This document shows positions 1 through 5,460 of a stretch of 5,460 nt of DNA, one piece after another (positions within the stretch are counted from its first letter, which is position 1; every line of letters starts with the position of its first letter). The stretch covers positions 4,559 to 10,018 of the forward strand of contig DAWR01000183.1 in assembly GCA_002506015.1 (NCBI GenBank), written 5' to 3'. The notes beneath the pieces are model-generated. The model saw only the letters and a program-made list of their open reading frames with translations, searched no databases and had not been told where the DNA came from. Source of the stretch: Candidatus Methanogasteraceae archaeon UBA261 (GTDB lineage Archaea > Halobacteriota > Methanosarcinia > Methanosarcinales > Methanogasteraceae). The translations under genes and the position numbers were made by a program.

Positions 1-3000
1 TCTCTGCCTGGAATATCGAGACACTGGCGTTTGCGCCGCACTATGCGTTCGATCTGCTGCTCGGTCTGCCAGCCTATCCGCCTCAGGGCGTAGCCTTTGG
101 CGGAACGCTCGGGTTCTTAATCGAGGCAGCCACATTCTCGCTTGAGCTTATCGCAAGAGAGCAGTTTATGCCAGCAATCAAAGGGAATGCGGCGGTCTGG
201 AAGGCGGTGATCAATGGGGACGACTTGGAACGGGTGCAGACGCTCGCAGAGGCGATGCCTCCGGCGTGCCGGGCATTCGTCGCTCCAGACGACGGTGGAT
301 TGGAGGCGGCGGTGCAGTCACAATCACAATCACAATTACCACCACAATTACCATCATCACCGCGAGACCTGATCATGAGCTTCATCGATTCGACTGTTGA
401 TGCATTCGTGCGCAGGAGCCTCGAATCCACCTCGCTGCTCCCGCCGCGTCGTGGTCGCCGCCCCGCGGTAACCCCGTTGCCACAGCAGTTCCTGATCGCA
501 CTCTCGTCAGGGGACTGTGCGCTCGATGCGCCCGCTGAAGCGCTGGACGCATTCTCAGATGAAATTGGGGGCTGGCTCTCAGGGCTCAAGCCATCTGCGC
601 CGGATGTTTTGTTTCGCACCTTTTTCAGGCTCGATTCGCCCCCGGAACGGAGCGATGATCTGGATGGAGATTATGGGGGTGCGGGGGGAGGGAATGGTGA
701 TGAGATGGAGCGGAACCGGGAGCGGAAGAGAGCTGCAAACCGGGATTATGATATATGGTCGGTTCGTTTCTTCCTTCAGGCTACTGACGACCCGAGTCTG
801 CTGATTCCAGCGGAGACTGTGTGGAAGACACGGTCAAAAACGCTCACGTTCCTACAACGAAAGTTCAAAAACCCGCAGGAGCAGTTGCTTGCCGACCTTG
901 GCAGAGCCTCTCGGGTCTTCCCTGAAATTGAGGCGAGTCTGGAAGATGCGCATCCTGTGGGGTTTGGCATGTCCACTTCGCAGGCTTATGCCTTCCTGCG
1001 TGAGTCAGCCCCTCTCCTTGAGCAGAACGGCTTCGGCGTCCTCCTCCCGCCGTGGTGGGAGAAGCCAAGCGCACGTATCGGCGTAAAACTCAAGATAAAG
1101 TCGCAGGCGCAGGACGGTGGCATCGGTTCGGGGCATTTCAGCGTTAAATCCATCATGTCTTACGACTGGGAAGTGGCTATCGGTGACAAAACGCTTTCCG
1201 AGGATGAGTTTGCGCATTTAGCCGGTCTAAAGCTCCCACTGGTTCAGGTGCGTGGAGAATGGGTGGAACTGCGACCAGAAGATATAGATTCCGCGATCAA
1301 CTTCTTTGAGAAGAAGGAAAAAGCCAGGGAGATCACGCTTGGCGAAGCGATGAGGCTCGGGTTGAGTCTGGGGGGAGAAGCCGGTGGATCTGACGCAGAT
1401 CCTCAAGAGAGTGGGAGAGGTCTCCCCATTGTCGGGATTGAGGCAGAGGGCTGGCTCAAAGAGATGCTGAGCAGATTTTCCGGGGCAGGGGCTGAAGGTG
1501 ACGGCGATGGTGGTTCAAAGATAACGCTCATCACACCTCCAAAAGCCTTCAACGGCACTCTTCGCCCTTATCAGGTGAAGGGAGTCTCGTGGCTCGCGTA
1601 TCTCAGTGGGTTCGGGTTCGGCGCATGTCTGGCAGATGATATGGGACTCGGAAAATGTACGAGCGCCGATTCCCTGATACTCGTTAACGGAACCCTGCAA
1701 AGAGCCGATAAAATCTGGGGTCGTTATGCGGGGGACGCGATGTTTGATGGTGAAGGCTTCTGGGCTGTACCCACTGAACCGTTGTGCACCAACTCTCTTA
1801 ACACAGAGACCGGAAAAATTGTGCAATCACACATTCAAAAACTGTACCGCCAGCATGTCCATACACGTCTCCACAAAGTTCATCTGGAAGACGGAAGCAA
1901 TGTGACCATCACTTATCGCCATCGACTTCTCACGAACAAAGGCTGGACAAACGACCTTCACGAGGGTGATTACGTCTGTGTACCCTCAAAGATACTATGG
2001 GATGGACGACCGGAAGACCAGGATCTGGTAAAATTCCTTGCCTGGCAAATTGCAGAAGGCTATGAGCCCACAAACCAGGCAATGCTGAGCATTACACAAA
2101 AAGACACCGAACGGCTCGATGATTTACGACAAATCATCCATCGAGTATGCAAAAAATATAAAATTAAGATAAACTCCCCGGCTATTCGGACTTATGCCGG
2201 TAAAACTCCTGCTCTGGTGATTAATAGTCGGGAATATGAACGTTTTCTTTTGGATAAAGGGTATTTCTGGGGGCGGCGATCTCGGGGTAAAACCATCCCT
2301 CCGTTCATCATGCAATCCGATCTGAATAGCGTGCGAGTCTTTCTGCGAAACTACTTCGATGCCGAGGGTTCATCTGTCGAAAGCATGAGGAGTATTGAGA
2401 TTAGCACAGCCTCATCGATGCTAATTCAACAACTCTCATACCTCCTCCGCCGTTTTGGTATATGGATGCGCATTTCCGCCAAAAAGAAGCGAGCCACAAA
2501 CGGAAGCGGGATATATCGCACCTATTACATCGGCACTATTGGTGGTAACTCGGCAAGGAGATTTTATCAGGAAATCGGTTTCTCCATTCCTGGAAAACAA
2601 CAGCGTTTAAGGAAAATATGTGAAACTGCGAACAATACCAATGTTGAAGGAATTCCTGCCTCTGATCTCGTCGCCAGCGTAGTTGAAGCTACAAAGCTCC
2701 CGATTCGCCATTTCGGTATGCACAACACCGTGTATATCGATGGCTCGCAGCAGTTCTCTCGCGCGAGTCTGGAGAAGGTGATACATGCGATGGATGACGT
2801 TATCAGCGGTGAATCAGAAAAGCGATATAGGGAGCTTGCTCGCTCAAAATGGACATCACAGACACTTAAGGCATATATGCGGCTGGATAAGAAACTGGTA
2901 TCAGCAACGAAAACACAATTGCAGCACCTGCTTGACAATGAAGTTTATTATTGTAGGATTAAGGAGATAGAAGAGGTGCAATACGATGGGTGGGTCTACG

Positions 3001-4487
3001 ACTTTGAAGTTGAAGAACATCACAACTTCATTGCAAACAATATCCTCTGCCACAACACCATCGAGTTGATCGCATTTCTTCTACACGTTCGCGAGGAGAT
3101 GGGAGGGGAGGGAAAAATCCCGGATCCGACACTCCTGATCTGCCCGATGTCTGTTGTCGGCAACTGGCAGCGAGAGGTTGCGCATTTCGCACCGCATCTT
3201 CGGGTGATGATCCATCACGGCACTGACAGGCTCGCTGGCAGCGACTTTGTAGATGAGGCAGAAAGAAACGACCTTGTGATCAGCACATACTCGCTTGCGC
3301 ATCGCGACAGCGAGACTCTATCGCGGGTCAACTGGGAGCACATCGTCCTTGATGAGGCACAGAACATCAAGAATCCGGGAGCCAAGCAGACACAGGCGAT
3401 AAAGAGGCTCAAAGCCGGTCAGATGATTGCGCTCACAGGAACGCCTGTTGAGAACCGACTCTCCGAGCTCTGGTCGATCATGGAGTTCTTAAACAGCGGC
3501 TACCTCGGTAGTGCACGGAGTTTCCGCACGAACTTCGCAATACCGATCGAGAAGTACCGGGACAAGGGACGCGCAGAGGTTTTGAGGCGCATAATTCAGC
3601 CATTCGTTCTCAGGCGTATGAAGACCGATCCCACGGTCATACAGGATCTGCCAGAGAAGATGGAACTTAATGTTTATCACAACCTCACAAACGAGCAGGC
3701 ATCGCTTTACGAGGCAGTAGTTGATGAAATGCTCGATAAGATCAATAACTCCGAAGGAATCGAGCGCAAAGGTCTTGTGCTCTCCACACTGACCCGGCTG
3801 AAGCAGATATGTAATCATCCCGCACTCTTTCTCCAGGACGGAAGCGCACTCCCGGGGCGATCAGGAAAACTGACGCGTATTGAAGAGATGATCGACGAGG
3901 TGCTTGCAGAGGGCGATAAAGCGCTGATCTTCACGCAGTTTGCGGGAATGGGCGCTATGCTGCGCCATCACCTCCAGGAGCGCTTCGATTGCGAGGTACT
4001 CTTCCTACACGGCGGAACACCACGAAAACAACGGGACGAGATGGTCCGGCGGTTCCAGGAGGACCGGGATTGTCCGCAGCTGTTCGTTCTCTCGCTCAAA
4101 GCAGGCGGGTTCGGGCTGAACCTCACCGCTGCAAACCATGTCTTTCATTTTGACCGCTGGTGGAACCCTGCTGTTGAGAATCAGGCTACTGACCGGGCTT
4201 TTCGCATCGGACAAAAAAGAAACGTCTTTGTCCATAAGTTCGTCTGCATCGGAACACTGGAGGAGCGGATAGACCAGATGCTGGAAGAGAAGAAAGAGCT
4301 TGCAGACGCAATCGTTGGTGCTGGCGAGGCATGGTTAACCGAGCTATCCACAAGCGAACTCAAGGACATCTTCACGCTGAGCCGGGATGCGGCTTGTGGC
4401 GGGGCGGGGGCTGAGATAGGAACCGGAATAGAAACAGGAACCAGAATGGAAGCAGGAACAGAAACGAGGGCAGGAGGTGATCAGTGA
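1..4487 (+). CDS. SNF2-family DNA-dependent ATPase/helicase with in-frame intein (5' partial)
   Basis: ATP-driven DNA translocase/remodeller of the SWI2/SNF2 group (superfamily 2). The frame is open from base 3 with no stop before base 168, and those 55 codons resemble the N-terminal region of bacterial/archaeal SNF2 proteins, so the gene starts upstream and ATG 168 is internal. Residues counted from base 3: variable N-terminal part 1-320; SNF2-associated domain of the DUF3670 type about 323-430 (FLRESAPLLEQNGFGVLLPPWW, then YDWEVAIGD and VRGEWVEL); LRPYQ at 521-525; Walker A DDMGLGK ending at 551, interrupted by an intein (552-1018) and resumed at Thr1019; motif Ia LLICPMSVVGNW; Walker B DEAQ at 1117 (the DEAQ form is common in prokaryotic members); TGTP at 1145; motif IV ALIFTQF; motif V LKAGGFGLNLTAA; motif VI QATDRAFRIGQ from 1394. 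All core motifs are present, so the spliced product (at least 1027 residues) should be active. The C-terminal tail is a Gly/Thr/Glu repeat. No membrane segments seen. The physiological substrate is unknown. Confidence 0.95.
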   Translation, partial: SAWNIETLAFAPHYAFDLLLGLPAYPPQGVAFGGTLGFLIEAATFSLELIAREQFMPAIKGNAAVWKAVINGDDLERVQTLAEAMPPACRAFVAPDDGGLEAAVQSQSQSQLPPQLPSSPRDLIMSFIDSTVDAFVRRSLESTSLLPPRRGRRPAVTPLPQQFLIALSSGDCALDAPAEALDAFSDEIGGWLSGLKPSAPDVLFRTFFRLDSPPERSDDLDGDYGGAGGGNGDEMERNRERKRAANRDYDIWSVRFFLQATDDPSLLIPAETVWKTRSKTLTFLQRKFKNPQEQLLADLGRASRVFPEIEASLEDAHPVGFGMSTSQAYAFLRESAPLLEQNGFGVLLPPWWEKPSARIGVKLKIKSQAQDGGIGSGHFSVKSIMSYDWEVAIGDKTLSEDEFAHLAGLKLPLVQVRGEWVELRPEDIDSAINFFEKKEKAREITLGEAMRLGLSLGGEAGGSDADPQESGRGLPIVGIEAEGWLKEMLSRFSGAGAEGDGDGGSKITLITPPKAFNGTLRPYQVKGVSWLAYLSGFGFGACLADDMGLGKCTSADSLILVNGTLQRADKIWGRYAGDAMFDGEGFWAVPTEPLCTNSLNTETGKIVQSHIQKLYRQHVHTRLHKVHLEDGSNVTITYRHRLLTNKGWTNDLHEGDYVCVPSKILWDGRPEDQDLVKFLAWQIAEGYEPTNQAMLSITQKDTERLDDLRQIIHRVCKKYKIKINSPAIRTYAGKTPALVINSREYERFLLDKGYFWGRRSRGKTIPPFIMQSDLNSVRVFLRNYFDAEGSSVESMRSIEISTASSMLIQQLSYLLRRFGIWMRISAKKKRATNGSGIYRTYYIGTIGGNSARRFYQEIGFSIPGKQQRLRKICETANNTNVEGIPASDLVASVVEATKLPIRHFGMHNTVYIDGSQQFSRASLEKVIHAMDDVISGESEKRYRELARSKWTSQTLKAYMRLDKKLVSATKTQLQHLLDNEVYYCRIKEIEEVQYDGWVYDFEVEEHHNFIANNILCHNTIELIAFLLHVREEMGGEGKIPDPTLLICPMSVVGNWQREVAHFAPHLRVMIHHGTDRLAGSDFVDEAERNDLVISTYSLAHRDSETLSRVNWEHIVLDEAQNIKNPGAKQTQAIKRLKAGQMIALTGTPVENRLSELWSIMEFLNSGYLGSARSFRTNFAIPIEKYRDKGRAEVLRRIIQPFVLRRMKTDPTVIQDLPEKMELNVYHNLTNEQASLYEAVVDEMLDKINNSEGIERKGLVLSTLTRLKQICNHPALFLQDGSALPGRSGKLTRIEEMIDEVLAEGDKALIFTQFAGMGAMLRHHLQERFDCEVLFLHGGTPRKQRDEMVRRFQEDRDCPQLFVLSLKAGGFGLNLTAANHVFHFDRWWNPAVENQATDRAFRIGQKRNVFVHKFVCIGTLEERIDQMLEEKKELADAIVGAGEAWLTELSTSELKDIFTLSRDAACGGAGAEIGTGIETGTRMEAGTETRAGGDQ
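315..359 (+). repeat. Hexanucleotide repeat encoding a Gln/Ser/Pro linker
   Basis: Seven in-frame hexamers related to CAATCA (cagtca, caatca twice, caatta, ccacca, caatta, ccatca) plus a final tca encode alternating Gln-Ser, then Gln-Leu-Pro. The period of six keeps the reading frame. The codons used here (caa, tca, tta, cca) differ from the more GC-rich choices around them, which suggests slippage-driven expansion in a tolerant linker of the SNF2 N-terminal region. Confidence 0.8.
675..698 (+). repeat. G-rich tract encoding a Gly/Ala linker
   Basis: Runs of five, six and three Gs (675-679, 683-688, 690-692) encode GGAGGGNG. It is followed by a highly charged segment, EMERNRERKRAANRD. It lies in the variable N-terminal part of the SNF2 protein before the DUF3670-like domain and probably forms a flexible, disordered linker. 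Confidence 0.6.
1482..1514 (+). repeat. Gly/Ala/Asp low-complexity linker before the ATPase core
   Basis: The codons ggg gca ggg gct gaa encode GAGAE, and the following gg-rich codons give GDGDGG. It separates the SNF2-associated N-terminal region from the SNF2 ATPase domain, which begins near LRPYQ at 1563. The same GAGA-coding pattern recurs in this window at 4401 and 5120. Confidence 0.6.
1656..3056 (+). mobile_element. Intein with LAGLIDADG homing endonuclease, in the Walker A motif of the SNF2 ATPase
   Basis: A 467-residue protein-splicing element. Block A begins with Cys (CTSADSLILVNG, 1656 on). Block B has the TxxH signature as TYRH (1911-1922), followed by GWTNDLHEGDYVCVP. Two LAGLIDADG motifs follow: FLAWQIAEGY (2034-2063, acidic Glu codon 2055) and FLRNYFDAEGS (2340-2372, acidic Glu codon 2364), both with the catalytic acid kept. 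Block F is VYDFEVEEHHNFIA (2994-3035) and block G is ILCHN, with penultimate His and terminal Asn (3051-3056). The first downstream host residue is Thr (3057), a suitable nucleophile. Removing the element restores an uninterrupted GLGK-T P-loop, which fixes both boundaries. Insertion between Lys and Thr of a P-loop is a recurrent intein site in ATPases. All splicing and nuclease residues I can check are intact, so I infer that it splices and may still home. It is AT-richer than the host gene. Confidence 0.95.
2034..2480 (+). other. LAGLIDADG (DOD) endonuclease core inside the intein
   Basis: This is the two-motif endonuclease core, not a separate gene. The first LAGLIDADG helix reads FLAWQIAEGY and the second FLRNYFDAEGS, about 100 residues apart, as expected for a single-chain two-repeat enzyme. 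Each ends in the acidic residue plus Gly that coordinates metal at the cleavage site. The second motif is followed by the usual sequence (IEISTASSMLIQQLSYLLRRFGI), a beta strand and helix in known structures. From about 2480 to 2960 lies the remainder of the intein insert, of the kind usually implicated in DNA contact. The end given is approximate. The expected target is the intein-free allele at the GLGK/T codons of a SNF2 gene; this is inferred from how homing inteins behave. Confidence 0.8.
4418..4471 (+). repeat. Three 18-nt imperfect tandem repeats encoding the SNF2 C-terminal tail
   Basis: The units are 4418-4435, 4436-4453 and 4454-4471. Each begins aggaac and is purine-rich; units 1 and 2 share aggaacc-gaat-ga and end in c. 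In frame they give a six-residue period: GTGIET, GTRMEA, GTETRA. They follow a G-rich GAGAE tract (4401-4415) and end at the base before the Shine-Dalgarno sequence of the SWIM gene. The tail lies beyond the conserved helicase C-terminal domain and is likely disordered. Confidence 0.8.
4472..4482 (+). promoter_or_regulatory. Very strong Shine-Dalgarno site for the SWIM gene
   Basis: AGGAGGTGATC complements the conserved 3' end of 16S rRNA over 11 bases. It lies inside the last codons of the SNF2 gene. The GGAGG core is 9 bases from ATG 4487 and 6 bases from the alternative GTG 4484, so it does not by itself decide between the two starts. Confidence 0.85.
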
Positions 4488-5410
4488 TGGGCAGACGGGG
4501 CTACTGGGACTATTATCATTACACGCCGGCAAAGCCAAAGGAGGTTGCGGACGGCATAAAAGCAAAGAGCAAGCGAGGCGTAATCGGAGAGACGTGGTGG
4601 TCGAAACGATGGATCGATGTTCTCGAATCCTTCAACATGGGTGCAAGACTAACCCGGGGGAAATCTTACGCCCGGAAAGGGCAGGTAATCTCAATTGATA
4701 TCAACAAGGGTGCTGTCGATGCAAAGGTGCAGGGCACAGGATCAGAACCGTACGAGGTCACAATCGGGCTGAAACCAATTTCTGATGATAACTGGGAGAA
4801 GGTTCTGGATGCCATGGCGTCAAAAGCGATATTCGCAGCCAAACTTCTCTCAGGAGAGATGCCAACCGCTATTGAGGATGCTTTTGCGGAGGCTGGCGTC
4901 TCGCTCTTCCCGACGAAGAAAAAGGATCTCGAAACGGATTGTTCGTGCCCTGACTACGCAAACCCGTGCAAGCATATCGCAGCAGTCTATTATCTCCTTG
5001 CAGAGCGCTTCGACGATGACCCATTCCTGATCTTCAAGCTCAGGGGCAGAACAAAGGAGGAGATCGTGGGGTCTCTTCAGAGATGGCGTGCACCTGATGT
5101 TGGCATCTCCGCGGAGGTGGGGGCGGGGGCGAAATCGCCAATATCATCTGATGAGCGCGCAAAACCGCTTGATTCCTGTCTCGATTGCTTCTGGGAGGCG
5201 GGCGCCTCACTGGACTCGTTCTCAGTCAAGCCCGCGCCCCCTGCAGTTGTTGCTGCAATCCTGAAGAGACTCGGGGACGCTCCGTATGTAATAGGCGAAG
5301 ACAACATCAGCGCGTTGCTCGCAAAGGCTTATGAGGTGGCGGGCAGGAGGGCTTTGCAGATGGCGTCCAGCGAATCGGATCAGGATTTGGAGGAGGATGT
5401 ACATGGCTAA
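4487..5410 (+). CDS. SWIM zinc-finger protein, partner of the SNF2 ATPase
   Basis: Predicted zinc-binding protein of 307 residues. The SWIM motif C-x-C-x6-C-x-H is seen as CSCPDYANPCKH, with Cys152, Cys154, Cys161 and His163 (bases 4940-4975). The N-terminal half matches the conserved prokaryotic SWIM family block by block: KRGVIGETWWSKRW, GARLTRGKSYARKGQV, EPYEVTIGL, AKLLSGEMP, GVSLFP, and, after the finger, HIAAVYYLLAERFDDDPF. The C-terminal third is more variable, with a GAGA linker near 5120 and a recognisable PPAVVAAILKRLGDAP segment. I chose ATG 4487 because ATG is favoured and the family usually starts close to this RRGYWDYY-like sequence; GTG 4484 would add one residue. The start overlaps the SNF2 stop (TGATG), implying translational coupling. 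SWIM domains are known to bind DNA or proteins and to occur with SWI2/SNF2 ATPases; a role as a DNA- or partner-binding cofactor of the upstream enzyme is inferred. Confidence 0.92.
   Translation: MGRRGYWDYYHYTPAKPKEVADGIKAKSKRGVIGETWWSKRWIDVLESFNMGARLTRGKSYARKGQVISIDINKGAVDAKVQGTGSEPYEVTIGLKPISDDNWEKVLDAMASKAIFAAKLLSGEMPTAIEDAFAEAGVSLFPTKKKDLETDCSCPDYANPCKHIAAVYYLLAERFDDDPFLIFKLRGRTKEEIVGSLQRWRAPDVGISAEVGAGAKSPISSDERAKPLDSCLDCFWEAGASLDSFSVKPAPPAVVAAILKRLGDAPYVIGEDNISALLAKAYEVAGRRALQMASSESDQDLEEDVHG
5389..5396 (+). promoter_or_regulatory. Shine-Dalgarno site for the third gene
   Basis: GGAGGAGG inside the 3' end of the SWIM gene. Its second GGAGG (5392-5396) ends six bases before ATG 5403. 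This supports a real start there, even though only 19 codons are visible. Confidence 0.75.
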
Positions 5411-5460
5411 GAAAATGAAGAAGAAGAGAGAAACTGAGAAGGAACGGATGGAACGAAAGG
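5403..5460 (+). CDS. Start of a lysine-rich protein of unknown function (3' partial)
   Basis: ATG 5403 opens a frame with no stop to the window end: MAKKMKKKRETEKERMERK. It overlaps the SWIM gene by eight bases (that gene's stop TAA is 5408-5410) and has a good Shine-Dalgarno site, so it looks like the third gene of the same transcript. The visible N-terminus is almost wholly charged, rich in Lys, Arg and Glu, and could be a basic nucleic-acid-contacting tail or the start of a helix or coiled coil. There is too little sequence to name a family, and I assign no function. Confidence 0.7.
   Translation, partial: MAKKMKKKRETEKERMERK

Noticed and set aside
315..359. CRISPR-like array
   Set aside because: Six-base contiguous units without spacers, fully coding in the SNF2 frame.
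83..619. 178-codon open frame on the - strand
   Set aside because: Antisense to the conserved SNF2 frame, Ser/Ala/Asn/Cys-rich with no recognisable motif; the Cys/Asp stretch is just the reverse complement of the hexamer repeat.
517..804. 95-codon open frame on the + strand in another phase
   Set aside because: Lies inside the SNF2 gene, has no recognisable motif and is an overlap shadow.
2567..2938. 123-codon open frame on the - strand within the intein
   Set aside because: Antisense to intein sequence that is clearly coding on the + strand; no motif recognised.
1656..3056. Free-standing homing endonuclease gene or group I intron
   Set aside because: The insert stays in frame throughout, has intein splicing blocks at both ends and has no stop codon separating it from the host protein.
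3351..3362. DEAQ instead of DEAH as a defective Walker B
   Set aside because: DEAQ is a normal variant in prokaryotic SNF2 proteins; the Asp and Glu needed for catalysis are present.
3489..3818. 109-codon open frame on the - strand
   Set aside because: Antisense to the SNF2 ATPase core; no motif or ribosome site seen.
4477..4698. 73-codon + strand frame starting with GTG at 4477
   Set aside because: Begins inside the Shine-Dalgarno site and is out of frame with the well-conserved SWIM protein N-terminus.
5177..5188. CLDC in the SWIM protein as a second zinc site
   Set aside because: A single CxxC without further Cys or His ligands nearby; no family support that I can recall.

Overview
The window is densely coding and read entirely on the + strand. 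It holds a three-gene tandem with overlapping gene ends: (1) a large SNF2-family (SWI2/SNF2, superfamily 2) DNA-dependent ATPase whose 5' end lies outside the window, bases 1-4487; (2) a SWIM zinc-finger protein, 4487-5410; (3) the first 19 codons of a lysine-rich protein of unknown function, from 5403 to beyond the window end. There is no intergenic stretch of any size, and I saw no RNA gene, CRISPR array, transposon, promoter or terminator.

The main feature is an intein of 467 codons (1656-3056) inside the SNF2 gene. It sits within the Walker A motif, between the P-loop lysine (DDMGLGK) and the threonine that completes the motif (TIELIAF). It starts with Cys and ends in His-Asn, followed by a Thr nucleophile in the host protein. 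It carries two LAGLIDADG motifs with intact acidic residues, so it looks like a full-size homing intein. Without splicing the ATPase has no P-loop; with splicing an apparently complete SNF2 enzyme of at least 1027 residues results. The intein DNA is visibly AT-richer than the flanking gene.

The second theme is low-complexity sequence between domains. A 6-nt repeat encodes a Gln/Ser/Pro stretch (315-359). Gly/Ala tracts occur at 675-698, 1482-1514, 4398-4415 and 5120-5131. Three 18-nt imperfect repeats encode the C-terminal tail of the SNF2 protein (4418-4471) and run directly into the Shine-Dalgarno sequence of the SWIM gene.

Organism: mixed GC content (moderate to high in the host genes), strong Shine-Dalgarno sites, tight translational overlaps, a LAGLIDADG intein and a paired SNF2-SWIM operon fit an archaeon, probably euryarchaeal (methanogen or anaerobic methane/alkane-oxidiser type). 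The same gene pair also occurs in bacteria, so this is a low-confidence inference.

How the genes probably work together: SWIM domains were first recognised beside or within SWI2/SNF2 proteins, and the TGATG stop-start overlap implies coupled synthesis. A plausible picture is a chromatin- or DNA-remodelling ATPase plus a zinc-binding DNA or protein adaptor. The actual substrate cannot be read from the sequence.
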